This document shows, one piece after another, positions 53,168 to 62,227 of a stretch of 64,000 nucleotides of DNA. Location of the stretch: the NCBI RefSeq assembly GCF_022458895.1, contig NZ_JAINFL010000002.1, positions 868,001-932,000 of the forward strand. The letters are read 5' to 3'. The notes beneath the pieces were generated by a model, which saw only the letters and a list, made by a program, of their open reading frames with translations, was not told the DNA's origin and did not search any database. The position numbers and the translations under genes were made by a program. Origin of the DNA: Roseihalotalea indica. Its GTDB lineage: Bacteria; Bacteroidota; Bacteroidia; Cytophagales; Cyclobacteriaceae. How positions within the stretch are numbered: position 1 is the stretch's first letter; every line of letters starts with the position of its first letter.

Positions 53168-54558
53168 GACGCTTTTTCTAGAGTGACAGAAGTGTGCTTT
53201 TGAAGTACCTTGCTGGCAACCACATAAATGAATACCGCCAGAAACCAGCCGGGCAGCCCTAAAAAGAAGATATCAATGCCCATAGTCAGGTTAAGAAGTA
53301 AACAGCAGGCCAGCGTGGCAATCCATGCCATGGCTGGGGCACCATAGAATCGCAATCCTTGCAATGCTGCATAGTTTTGCTTGAGTCCTAGTTTAGGTAG
53401 TAGATAGAAATCCACAAAGATAACGGCTCCCATAGGCATCAGCACTAGTCCATAGAGCGCTACGAAATCCAATAAACGCATAACCAATGCCGGAAAGCAC
53501 GCTGCTAGTGTGGTGACCAGGCCAACGGCCAGGGTAACCTTCCATCGGCGTACCGCTGGCATAATACCCTGAATGGCCAGGCCGGCCCGATAAATGGTAG
53601 GGTTGGCGGTGGTCCATCCGGCAATGATTACGCACATAGCACCGGCTATTCCGGCCGCACTATAGGCGATAGGCCCCGGAGCTATAGAACCTGCGGCGGC
53701 AGCGCAGAGAATTCCGGAGGCTAGCCAGGCAACAAAGTGCCCTAGAAAAACACCCGCTGCCGAAGAGAATCCATACTGCCATTTTTTAGCATAACGAAGA
53801 ATAGACATATCAGCCATCCCGATATGCATGGCCATATTACAGAACCAGGCAAAAAACATGACGTGCCAGAAGGTAAATTTACTTTGGCCCGCCATAGGAG
53901 TTCCCGTCCAGATTTTTTCATTGGCTACCTGCCAGAAGTCACCCAGTGAGCGAACGCCCAAGTCGGGCAGGGCGGCAAAGGCAGCGGCAATGAAGACCAG
54001 AATCATCCAGGGGGCCGCAATATTAGCAAAGCGCGATACCTGATCATATCCCAACATGGCTATTATGGTAATGACGGTGCCTACGCCAAATACAGTGATA
54101 ATCCATCCAACACTGGTGGGCAGCCAGTCACCCAACTCGGGCATGGCAATATTAAAGGGAATACCTACCGCCGTAGCTGAGACGGCAATCATGGAACCAG
54201 CCAGAAAGCAAAACATCATACCGTTAACCAGATTGTACAAAACTACCAGATTGCGGCCGCAGATTTTTTCTAGTTTATAATACAGGGTTTCTCGAACGCT
54301 GGTGGCAATAGGGGCGCAAATCAGGCCCCAACTGGCTACTGCCAGTAAATTCCCAAAGATTAAGCCCTAGATCAGATCTCCGGCTGATACGCCGTGGGCA
54401 ACAAACAGAGGACCAATCACAAACTCAGTACCAGCGGTGTGTTCTCCGGCATACATTCCCACAAAGCTTTTCAGTCCTTTCAGTCGGGAAGCTGGTACGG
54501 GCTCTCGCTCAAACTCATTGATGCTGTTTAGCTTGTTAACAACTTTATTTTCGCTCAT
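53164..54558 (-). pseudogene. NCS1-type (cytosine/purine family) permease with in-frame amber stop
   Basis: The minus-strand frame from ATG 54558 runs 63 codons to GDLI, hits TAG (54369-54367), and continues in the same frame without shift: GLIFGNLLAVASWGLICAPIATS...LEKI, then 358 codons to TGA at 53164. Joined, the product has about 464 residues and 12 helices, normal for NCS1. GWTTANPTIYRAGL is the family signature. The stop falls in the first third of helix-bearing sequence, so the gene is either inactive, read through, or the base is a sequencing error. It is coupled by ATGA overlaps to the rhamnulokinase gene (54555-54558) and to the 55-residue gene, so a sugar substrate is possible. Confidence 0.85.
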
Positions 54559-55982
54559 ACTCTTGCTAATGGGTAAGATGAAAGTGTAGGCAAAACCAGA
54601 GGTGTAACTTTTTGAAAACTAAACAGATGATCAATAGACTGTTCCCGGTTCCAGTGGCGGTGCATCACTAGCGCAGCACCTAAAGCCGACGCATTGCTGA
54701 GTTCGGTGGTATAAAACTTCATTTTTGGGAAGTAGGAAGCTAACAACTGCATAAATAATGCATTATCGCAGAAGCCGCCTGAAATGAATACTTTTTCTGG
54801 TTGCTGAGTACCTTTTGCCAGTTTTAAAGAAACCGCCTGCATTCCTACCAAATCTAACAGTAGTTGGTGATACGCCTCTTCATAGTTTGAGAACAGGCTA
54901 AGGTCGGTCAGAGGGCCATTCAGGTTAGGGAAAGGCCCGGTGTGTTGCATGGTTTGTGGATAAAACCGCCGAGCCGGATCACCCTGAGAGAGTAACTTGC
55001 GGATCAGCCCTTCATCGGGAACCAGAGTACAGTGGTAATCGGGTGATTTATTGAAATACTCGGCCAAACGTGTTTCTTGAGCATTGTGCTCGCTTCCCAT
55101 AAAAATACGGGACGCTTTTACCGGTACACCCCGGTAATTAATATATTGCAAACAATCCTGATGAAGCTCTTCTTCGGTAAGAGGCTCATCATTAAATGGG
55201 TTAAGTGTGATGTTCCAGGTACCTGATGAAAGAAGCATAAATGATTCTTCAATGCCCAGCATATAGGGTACTAGCGAAGCTGAACTGTCATGAATGCCTA
55301 CTCCGCAGAGAATATTTTTGTTTTTATTCGATACTTCTTCGTAAGAATGCGTAGCCACTACTGGCGGCAGCACAGCCGTAATTTTTTCATCATACACCCA
55401 GTCGTGTCCCCGGTCATTAGCAAAGTCCCACAAGGCAGTATGGCACCCCAGGCTGGTGATCTCATTAAAAAACTTCCCATGAATTAGGTAGGCAAAGAAT
55501 TGCGGTAGGTGAAGGGATCGCCAGATCTTCTGGTAAACTTCCGGTTTTTTATACTTAAGCCAATACAATTGCAGGCCTGAATTAAGCATGCCCATAGGCG
55601 GAGAGGAAGTTTGTTGTGCAAAGCTTGCTTCACCACCATATTGATCATACAACTGTTGAGACAGTTCTTCAGGGTAAGGTTTTAAATAATTATAAAGAGG
55701 TGTGACCGGGTTGCCACGCTCATCCAGATGTACGAAGGATGCCCCGTAGGCTGAAACGTTGAGTGCTCGAATGTCAAAGTCTCTGTTTTTCTTTACGTTC
55801 TTAAAACTTTTCTTGACCCACTGGCACACCAGATCAAGGTCATCACATGGGTAACCATCATCGTCTTCTATTTCCGGAAAACTTGCCTGGTCTTGGTAAA
55901 CGACCTCATATTCCTGATTATAGAGTAATAATTTCTTATTGGTTCTTCCGATATCGTATACAGCAATAACAGGCTGACTCAT
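54555..55982 (-). CDS. rhaB: FGGY-family carbohydrate kinase, probable rhamnulokinase
   Basis: A 475-residue kinase with the N-terminal phosphate motif VYDIGRTNKKLLLYN, the GCHTALWDF block, GVGIHDSSASLVPY (catalytic Asp) and the adenosine motif ISGGFCDNALFMQLLASYF. It phosphorylates a ketose; next to a rhamnose isomerase and with a rhamnulose-1-phosphate aldolase in the window, L-rhamnulose is the likely substrate. FuculoKinase-like relatives share the fold, so the call depends on context. 44 bp after the isomerase gene; stop overlaps the permease start. Confidence 0.85.
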   Translation of the reverse strand: MSQPVIAVYDIGRTNKKLLLYNQEYEVVYQDQASFPEIEDDDGYPCDDLDLVCQWVKKSFKNVKKNRDFDIRALNVSAYGASFVHLDERGNPVTPLYNYLKPYPEELSQQLYDQYGGEASFAQQTSSPPMGMLNSGLQLYWLKYKKPEVYQKIWRSLHLPQFFAYLIHGKFFNEITSLGCHTALWDFANDRGHDWVYDEKITAVLPPVVATHSYEEVSNKNKNILCGVGIHDSSASLVPYMLGIEESFMLLSSGTWNITLNPFNDEPLTEEELHQDCLQYINYRGVPVKASRIFMGSEHNAQETRLAEYFNKSPDYHCTLVPDEGLIRKLLSQGDPARRFYPQTMQHTGPFPNLNGPLTDLSLFSNYEEAYHQLLLDLVGMQAVSLKLAKGTQQPEKVFISGGFCDNALFMQLLASYFPKMKFYTTELSNASALGAALVMHRHWNREQSIDHLFSFQKVTPLVLPTLSSYPLARV

Positions 55983-56026
55983 CTTTTCTTATTAGGTTGT
56001 TATCGTATGTGTTAAGTAGGTAAAGC

Positions 56027-57295
56027 TTACAAGCCGGTGGCAAATACTTGGGAGCCTCGCTCATCTATCAGGGTTTGCCTCACTTCTAGTTGCCGGTATA
56101 GAGAAATAGGAGACAACGCGGCACCAGCCCGCCTTCGTACTTCAGCCAGCAGGGGGCGTACATCAGTACGAAAGGCTCCCTGAAGGATTTCCTGGCACTG
56201 CACTACATCATTAGTCTCCTGAGCTTCATACAGGGCTTCCCGGTCTACTAACAGCGCTTGAGCATAGGCAATCAGAATAGCTTCTACCGATTGTAGCAGG
56301 TCTTCCAAAGGGTCTTTCACATTATGACTGGCATCAATCATCCAGGCAAACTGTTGAGTATCCATACCCTCTACCAGTTCCATAAAAATGAGGAATAGCT
56401 GGTAGGGTTTGATGCTTCCTACCGTAAGGTCATCATCTCCGTACTTAGAATCATTAAAGTGAAACCCGCCCAGTTTTCCTTCCATCATCAACCGGCTGAC
56501 GATCTGCTCGATATTGGTGTTAGGCAGGTGGTGCCCCAGGTCAACCAAACTGAGGGCTTTGGGACCTAGCTTGCTGGCTAGCAATAGCGAACTGCCCCAA
56601 TCCTGAATAACCGTAGTATAAAAATTTGGCTCGTAGGGTTTGTATTCCACAAACATCTTCCAGTCTTCGGGTAAGTGCCCATAAATCTCTCGCAGGCTAT
56701 CCAGCGTATGCTCAAAGGCCCGGCGGAAGTTTTGCTGCCCCGGAAAATTGGCTCCATCGGATAACCAGACCGTAATGGACTGTGAACCCAATGCTTTCCC
56801 ATAATCAATTACCTGCTGGTTGTGTTCCACTGCTTGCTTCCGCACTACGGCATCGGTATGAGAAAGAGAGCCAAACTTATACGAGTGCTTCTGATCAGGC
56901 TGGTCCTGAAAGGTATTAGAGTTAACAGCATCAAAAACCAGCCCTAGCTCCTGAGCCAGTATGCGAATGTCAGAGGGATTATTCGGAATATCCCAGGGAA
57001 TATGCAGGGAAATAGCTCCACAGTGGCCATTGAGTGTGTGTAACAGACCAACATCCTCCAGTTTTTCTTCCAGGCTTCGAGGCTCGCCCCCACCGGGAAA
57101 TCGCCCAAAACGAGTGCCCCCGGTGCCTAAGGCCCAACTCGGAATAGCAATTTGCATGGCGCTTAACTGTGCTATTCGTTTTTCCCAATAAGCTTCTGAT
57201 TGAGAAGAAGTAGACTGGAAAAAATCCCATTGAGTTTTATGCTTCTGAGCGGCTATTTCATTTTCTTCAGCAATTCGTTGTTGGTCCAGGCGCAT
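56027..57295 (-). CDS. rhaI: L-rhamnose isomerase (RhaI type)
   Basis: A 422-residue TIM-barrel metal enzyme that turns L-rhamnose into L-rhamnulose. Blocks: IAIPSWALGTGGTRFGRFPGGGEPRSLEEKLEDV, AISLHIPWD, VWLSDGANFPGQ, FVEYKPYEP (metal Glu), VDLGHHLPNTNIE (metal Asp/His) and FHFNDSKYGDDDL. This is the Pseudomonas-stutzeri-like RhaI family, not the E. coli RhaA family. First gene of the minus-strand run isomerase-kinase-permease-small protein. Confidence 0.92.
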   Translation of the reverse strand: MRLDQQRIAEENEIAAQKHKTQWDFFQSTSSQSEAYWEKRIAQLSAMQIAIPSWALGTGGTRFGRFPGGGEPRSLEEKLEDVGLLHTLNGHCGAISLHIPWDIPNNPSDIRILAQELGLVFDAVNSNTFQDQPDQKHSYKFGSLSHTDAVVRKQAVEHNQQVIDYGKALGSQSITVWLSDGANFPGQQNFRRAFEHTLDSLREIYGHLPEDWKMFVEYKPYEPNFYTTVIQDWGSSLLLASKLGPKALSLVDLGHHLPNTNIEQIVSRLMMEGKLGGFHFNDSKYGDDDLTVGSIKPYQLFLIFMELVEGMDTQQFAWMIDASHNVKDPLEDLLQSVEAILIAYAQALLVDREALYEAQETNDVVQCQEILQGAFRTDVRPLLAEVRRRAGAALSPISLYRQLEVRQTLIDERGSQVFATGL

Positions 57296-57701
57296 AGCGT
57301 AAAATAAATTTTTGGGTATAAGTCAAATTTTGCAGACAATTCCGTCCTGCTCCTTCCGGTAAAGCTACTTCACAAAAAAACGACCGGGGGGAAACAGCAA
57401 CAGTTACTAAAGATGCATAATTTTATTACTTTTTGAAACCTTTATGAGTGATTCTCTGGTATTTATGCCACTAATAAAATCACTATCAACCAGTTATCAA
57501 TCCATACGGATATACATTATTCACCAGATTAGTTGAGTATTAAACAATAGCACATCTAACTTATTAACAATACGATAAGTGATAGTCAAGAATAAAGAGA
57601 CTCTACATAGCCATTGTAACTGCCTAGCACGCCGAGTCTGTTTGCCATAAAAAAAGCCTGACCGAAAAACGGACAGGCTTCTACACATATGGTCTTTTTG
57701 C
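57296..57701. other. Intergenic region before the rhamnose isomerase gene
   Basis: A 406-bp stretch, AT-rich in its middle. It holds the terminator of the serine-hydrolase gene at 57647-57680 and, presumably, the promoter of the rhamnose run. I see no coding sequence and no clear -7 box. Confidence 0.5.
57647..57680 (-). terminator. Rho-independent terminator of the serine-hydrolase gene
   Basis: AAGCCTG-A-CCG-AAAAA-CGG-A-CAGGCTT (57654-57680) forms a stem of 11 positions with an opposed A-A; seven A on the plus strand at 57647-57653 give the T-run on the minus-strand transcript. It lies 21 bp after the stop codon. Confidence 0.9.
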
Positions 57702-59036
57702 TTATTGGTAATAGCTAAGTGTAAACAGGTTGTGATCGGGCCACTCTTCAAGTTTGTTAAGTTCCCTCTCCATAATGTAATTGATACGTCCGGTAAAGTA
57801 GCGGCTGCGATGGTTGCTGGTGTTCGCTAGTATTACCCAAGAGGTACCATCCTGCTGCCGTTTGATCAGGGCTGATGTTCCGGCCAGGGTGCCGGTACGC
57901 CACCAGGTGCCGCCTACCTGAGCACTTCGCCATCCATAAGGCCGCCCGCTTTTGGTCTCAATCATAGAAAGCAGCGATTCATTGCTTAGGATATCGGGGC
58001 TATCTTTAAACCCATCGACTGCAACCAGAAACTTCATTAGATCGGTTGAGGTGGCTAACCAACCTCCGGCCGCAGCCAGCGCTTCAATGTTAAAACTGTA
58101 GGCATTAGAAACTAGCTCACCGGAGCCGTACATATCTTGGCGAACGTTGTTAGAAGACAGGTCGTAATACTTTACTTCATTTTCGCAGCGGTCTTCCGGG
58201 CGGTTCTTCGCCAGACGCATACCGGTAATACCCAAGGGAGTCAGAATCTCCGATTTAACGTATTCTTCGTAAGACATACCAGATTTTTCCTCAATGACCC
58301 GGCCCAACAAGCAGTAACCGAAATTAGAGTAATCGTAGCGGGTGCCAGGGCGGTATGGCAGAGGTTTGGATAAGATGAACTGAATGATGTTATCCAGGTC
58401 GGGCGCCCCGTCGGTTTCCATAGCCGTGGCAATCTTAAGCGGGATAAACATAGGATCGCCGTAGGTTCTTTTGCTCCAGCCACCGGTGTGAGTCAGTAAA
58501 TGCTCTACTGTGATCTGATTATATTTTTTGTCTTTAATACCCTGATATAATTCTGAGCTAAGAATGCCGTCCTCACCAAATACGTGGTCTTCCATTTGCA
58601 AGTGGCCGTCTTCTCTCAACTTCATAATGGCTACTGCCGTAATCAGTTTGGACACGCTGCCAATACGGAAAAGGTGGTAAGGCTCTACGGCTTCCTGCGT
58701 TTCCTCATCAGCGTAACCAAACCCTTTGGCATATACCAGCTTACCATTTTTTACAATGCCCATAGAAGCCCCAACAATACCCTGTCGTTGCACGAAGTCT
58801 TGCATGGCTTTATCGATTTCTACGAAGCCCGGAGCATCCGAATGTTCATTGGTGAGTAATTCAACAGAACGAAGATAATCCTCATAGCTATTTCCCCAGG
58901 CTGCCTGGCTCGAGTCAGAAATGGAAAAGGGTACTCCTAAATAAAGAAGTAAAAAGGCCAGCGCAGTAGCGAAAGGGTTAGCCTGAAAACGTAGCTTCAG
59001 TCGAAATGAAGTAAGGTTTTGTAGGTTCCTTTGCAT
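57702..59036 (-). CDS. Serine hydrolase, class C beta-lactamase/DD-peptidase family
   Basis: A 444-residue protein with an N-terminal hydrophobic signal or anchor (near 22-40, ATALAFLLLYLGVPFSI). Catalytic motifs: S-x-x-K in RIGSVSKLITAV (near residue 124), Tyr-x-Asn in YDYSNFGYCLLG and H/T-x-G in WWRTGTLAGTSAL. HLLTHTGGW is the usual family segment. Such enzymes cleave esters or D-amino peptides in the periplasm; true beta-lactamase activity is not implied. Monocistronic, with its own terminator. Confidence 0.9.
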   Translation of the reverse strand: MQRNLQNLTSFRLKLRFQANPFATALAFLLLYLGVPFSISDSSQAAWGNSYEDYLRSVELLTNEHSDAPGFVEIDKAMQDFVQRQGIVGASMGIVKNGKLVYAKGFGYADEETQEAVEPYHLFRIGSVSKLITAVAIMKLREDGHLQMEDHVFGEDGILSSELYQGIKDKKYNQITVEHLLTHTGGWSKRTYGDPMFIPLKIATAMETDGAPDLDNIIQFILSKPLPYRPGTRYDYSNFGYCLLGRVIEEKSGMSYEEYVKSEILTPLGITGMRLAKNRPEDRCENEVKYYDLSSNNVRQDMYGSGELVSNAYSFNIEALAAAGGWLATSTDLMKFLVAVDGFKDSPDILSNESLLSMIETKSGRPYGWRSAQVGGTWWRTGTLAGTSALIKRQQDGTSWVILANTSNHRSRYFTGRINYIMERELNKLEEWPDHNLFTLSYYQ

Positions 59037-59594
59037 GGTTTACGTTTGAAGTGAAGGTTGATTTGGTCGTAAAACTTCAGATTCCGATGTATTACCAAAT
59101 CTCCTGTTCTTTAGTTCATTAGTAGTAGAAAAACATCCACACGTAACTACTAAATTGTGTAAATAATCTTACGTCAGCAATACCTCTCTAACTATCAGAC
59201 AATAAGTTGTTTATATAGTACTACGATTTATTAATTAATTTTGCGAATAGTGAATGAATGTATGAATGAGCGAGTAAGTGGATGAACTCAGCAAGTGCCA
59301 AAGAGTGCATAGCCTAGACTCTTTTTCATAGGTAAGTTTTTTTAAAAAATAAAAATCAATGACAGTCACTCACTCATTCAATCCTTCATTATACATTATT
59401 CTGATTTATTTAAATGATATACCAGGAAAGGGGTGGCAGGAGGCAGGTCCCCTGTGCCGCCTCCTGCCGACTGTCTCCGGTAACGCTTACCTGTCCGGTC
59501 AGATAAAACTTTCAAAAGAAAATAGCTGCTTCCATAATTATCGGAATAAACTCTATTAATTCACTAATTCTTTCATTCAATCATTATTTAACCT
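59037..59594. other. Intergenic region with simple and palindromic repeats
   Basis: A 558-bp gap. It contains an imperfect inverted repeat of GAATGAGTGAGTG-like words (about 59247-59282 against 59366-59403), a perfect GC-rich palindrome at 59435-59468, and TTCACTAATTCTTTCATTCAATCA-type words just before the next gene. A 66-residue frame crossing the palindrome looks accidental. Confidence 0.5.
59435..59468. repeat. GC-rich perfect palindrome (copy 2 of 3)
   Basis: GGCAGGAGGC (59435-59444), 14-nt loop, GCCTCCTGCC (59459-59468): a perfect 10-bp stem that stands out in AT-rich surroundings. Related to 27801-27844 and, in reverse orientation, 60627-60673; REP-like. Confidence 0.6.
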
Positions 59595-60566
59595 ATGAAA
59601 TACAGAACATTTGGCCGCTTAGGCTGGCAGATCAGCGAAATTGGTTACGGTATGTGGGGCATGGCCGGTTGGACAGGCTCTGACGATGACCAAAGCGAAA
59701 ACTCACTGGACCTGGCCGTAGAACTAGGCTGCACCTTTTTTGACACTGCCTGGGGCTACGGGGAAGGTAAGAGCGAGGAGCTACTGGGAGCATTAGTAAA
59801 GCGGCACCCTGACAAGAAGCTTTACATGGCCACTAAAGTGCCGCCCAAGAACTTTATATGGCCATCAAAGCCAGAGTTTAAGCTGGAAGATGTGTTTCCC
59901 TACGATCATATCATAGAGTATACCGAAAAAAGCTTGAAGAACCTGGGTACAGAGACGGTTGATCTGCTGCAATTTCATGTGTGGGAAGATGCCTGGGCTG
60001 AGCACGAAGAATGGCAACGGGCAGTAGAGCAACTCAAGAAAGATGGAAAAATTCAGGGTATGGGTATCAGCCTGAACCGCTGGGAGCCTAATAACGGGTT
60101 AAAGACCATCCGCACCGGCCTGATTGATGCGGTGCAGGTGATCTATAACATTTTTGACCAAGCCCCTGAAGATCAGCTTTTCCCCTTGTGTGAAGAACGC
60201 AACATTGGGGTAATTGCCCGGGTGCCCTTTGACGAAGGAACCCTCACCGGTACTTTTACCCACGAGACAACTTTCCCGGAAGATGACTGGCGGTCTACCT
60301 ATTTTGTACCCGAAAACCTGCACTCCAGTGTAGATCATGCCGATGCTGTAAAAGCAGCATTGCCCGAAGGCCTGCCCATGCCCGAGGCTGCCCTTAAGTT
60401 TATTCTGGCTAACCCTACTGTAGGCACCATCATTCCGGGTATGCGTAAAGTGAAGCACGTGCGCTCTAATATCGAGTGCAGCGATAGTGCGCCTCTACCA
60501 GGAAGCCTTCTGGATGAACTGAAGAAACACCGCTGGGACCGCGAGCCTACCGAATGGTCGCAATAG
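59595..60566 (+). CDS. Aldo/keto reductase (Tas/YajO-like group)
   Basis: A 323-residue TIM-barrel oxidoreductase. Active-site residues: Asp in FFDTAWGYGEGKSEELLG (with Tyr), Lys in MATKVPP and His in LLQFHVW. GMGISLNRWEP and IIPGMRKVKHVRSN are typical of the group. Unlike the reductase at 34591 it lacks the short YRHIDTA form, so the two are distant relatives. Substrate unknown; the group includes enzymes acting on sugars and methylglyoxal. Flanked by copies of the GC-rich palindrome on both sides. Confidence 0.92.
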   Translation: MKYRTFGRLGWQISEIGYGMWGMAGWTGSDDDQSENSLDLAVELGCTFFDTAWGYGEGKSEELLGALVKRHPDKKLYMATKVPPKNFIWPSKPEFKLEDVFPYDHIIEYTEKSLKNLGTETVDLLQFHVWEDAWAEHEEWQRAVEQLKKDGKIQGMGISLNRWEPNNGLKTIRTGLIDAVQVIYNIFDQAPEDQLFPLCEERNIGVIARVPFDEGTLTGTFTHETTFPEDDWRSTYFVPENLHSSVDHADAVKAALPEGLPMPEAALKFILANPTVGTIIPGMRKVKHVRSNIECSDSAPLPGSLLDELKKHRWDREPTEWSQ

Positions 60567-60626
60567 GGGGGGATCATTTCGCTTACGATGTAAAAATGCT
60601 TTAGTGAGCGTCTTTTAAGCCTTGCC

Positions 60627-60673
60627 GGAGGCAGGTAGCGTGAGGCTGGGGCTACCCCGCACAGCCTCCTGCC
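60627..60673. repeat. GC-rich nested palindrome (copy 3 of 3, reverse orientation)
   Basis: Outer arms GGAGGC (60627-60632) and GCCTCC (60664-60669); inner arms GGTAGC (60634-60639) and GCTACC (60651-60656). Reverse-complemented it begins GGCAGGAGGC like copies 1 and 2. It lies 61 bp after the aldo/keto reductase stop. Confidence 0.5.
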
Positions 60674-60716
60674 TTCCACCTCCTGGTACGAAAGCTTAAA
60701 GACATATTAGATAGTA

Positions 60717-60741
60717 AAGAGGAGAGCATTTCTCCTCTTTT
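60717..60741. terminator. Bidirectional terminator between reductase and TrkH genes
   Basis: AAGAGGAGA (60717-60725), loop GCATT, TCTCCTCTT (60731-60739) with further T, a perfect 9-bp stem between two convergent genes. The plus-strand T-run is the better one. Confidence 0.75.
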
Positions 60742-60760
60742 GCTTTATTGGGCAGTTAGC

Positions 60761-62110
60761 TTAAACGGCTAAATCACCTTCCAGCATCTCTCGTTCTACT
60801 TTGCGTTTACGCTCCAGCAGGGCGAAGCCAAAAGTTAATACCCCCACTCGGCCAATAAACATCAGAATAATGATCATTACTTTACCGAGGGGCGTTAAGC
60901 TTCCGGTAATACCGGTGCTTAGGCCAACTGTTCCCAGGGCTGAAGCTACTTCAAAGAGTAACCTATCAAAGGTTGATGTTTCAGTAAAAGAAAGCAAAAA
61001 GGTAAACAGGAAAATAAGGCTGGTGTATAGAATGAAAGTAGACGTAGCTACGTAGATTCTTTCAAACGGAATCTTCCGGTTCATAAACGTAATGTTCCTC
61101 TGACCAAGAACCCGGCTTTTCAAAATGGCAATCATTGCCGTAAGGGTTGTAATCTTCATACCACCCGCGGTGCCGGAAGGAGAAGCGCCTATATACATCA
61201 GAAAAACCACTAATAGCAAGATGGGGAGCGAGAGGGCGCCGGTTGAAATGGTGTTAAAGCCTACGGTAGTCATGGCGGTCATGGCCTGAAAGAACGATTT
61301 CATGAGGGTGTTATCACCGGGTTGCGCTACCAGAGGTTCAAAAAAGTAGATGAGCAAGGTGCCCACCGACAGCAGTATAATAAAGCCATAGACGATAATC
61401 TTAGTAGTGAATGAGATAGCCGTTGACCTGCCGGACAGTCTATACCAAATGTCGGTAATCACAATGAAGCCCAGCGACCCTGCAATGGCTAAGACCGAGA
61501 TGATAGTATTCATAAACCAATCATCCTGATAGCTCTCAAAACTATCGTTAAACAAACCAAACCCGGCCGTGCAGAAAGCCGACACGCTGTGGAATATCGC
61601 GAACCACAATGCCTGTAGAAAGCCCATACCCGAACTGGTAAAAGCTATTAAAAAGCATACAGTGCCTAAGGCCTCCATAATAACGGTAAAGAGTATTACG
61701 CTTCTAATGAAATCATCTACCCTGATAGTGCTCGGCATGGTAAACTCCGCGCCGATAATCCGGCTGTGCCAATGGGTTATTCTCCGGGTGGTAAACAGCA
61801 GGTAGTAGGCAGTCAATGTCATGTATCCTACCCCACCAAGCTGAAACAGAAGCATGACGATCAGTTGACCAAAGAAATTGTAAGAGTCAAATACGCTGAT
61901 GGTGACCAGCCCGGTGGTTGAGATGGCCGACGTGGAAATAAACAGATGGTCTACCAGCGAGATACTGGTTTTGTGAAACAGCGGAATGCTCAGCAATCCG
62001 AACCCAAGGACAGTATAAAGGAAAAAACCCCAAACCAGATTCATCTGTGGAGTTTTGCTGATCTGAAATCTCTTATAAGATTTCGTGATCTTTACAGTGA
62101 GTGTGCTCAT
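60761..62110 (-). CDS. TrkH/KtrB family potassium channel subunit
   Basis: A 449-residue inner-membrane protein with four M1-P-M2 repeats. The selectivity-filter segments are visible: STTGLVT (repeat 1), CTAGFGLF (2), TTVGFNTIS (3) and GTVGLSTGIT (4), each with the filter glycine. The short N-terminus makes it closer to KtrB than to TrkH of E. coli. No KtrA/TrkA regulatory subunit is adjacent. It takes up K+ in co-operation with Na+ or H+. Confidence 0.93.
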   Translation of the reverse strand: MSTLTVKITKSYKRFQISKTPQMNLVWGFFLYTVLGFGLLSIPLFHKTSISLVDHLFISTSAISTTGLVTISVFDSYNFFGQLIVMLLFQLGGVGYMTLTAYYLLFTTRRITHWHSRIIGAEFTMPSTIRVDDFIRSVILFTVIMEALGTVCFLIAFTSSGMGFLQALWFAIFHSVSAFCTAGFGLFNDSFESYQDDWFMNTIISVLAIAGSLGFIVITDIWYRLSGRSTAISFTTKIIVYGFIILLSVGTLLIYFFEPLVAQPGDNTLMKSFFQAMTAMTTVGFNTISTGALSLPILLLVVFLMYIGASPSGTAGGMKITTLTAMIAILKSRVLGQRNITFMNRKIPFERIYVATSTFILYTSLIFLFTFLLSFTETSTFDRLLFEVASALGTVGLSTGITGSLTPLGKVMIIILMFIGRVGVLTFGFALLERKRKVEREMLEGDLAV

Positions 62111-62227
62111 TCTATTCTATGGATGTTTACTATCATAGTAAACAAACGGCGAGCAGAACTGTCGGTGAAGATCCACAAAATATTTTAGCAGAAACTCGAA
62201 GAATGATGCTTCAAGGTGATTAAGGTG

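Noticed and set aside
54367..54369. Amber codon as recoding signal for a special amino acid
   Set aside because: No downstream recoding structure was recognised and NCS1 proteins have no known unusual residue there; mutation or base error is simpler.
59359..59559. 66-residue frame crossing the GC-rich palindrome
   Set aside because: It runs through a perfect hairpin and simple repeats and resembles no protein.
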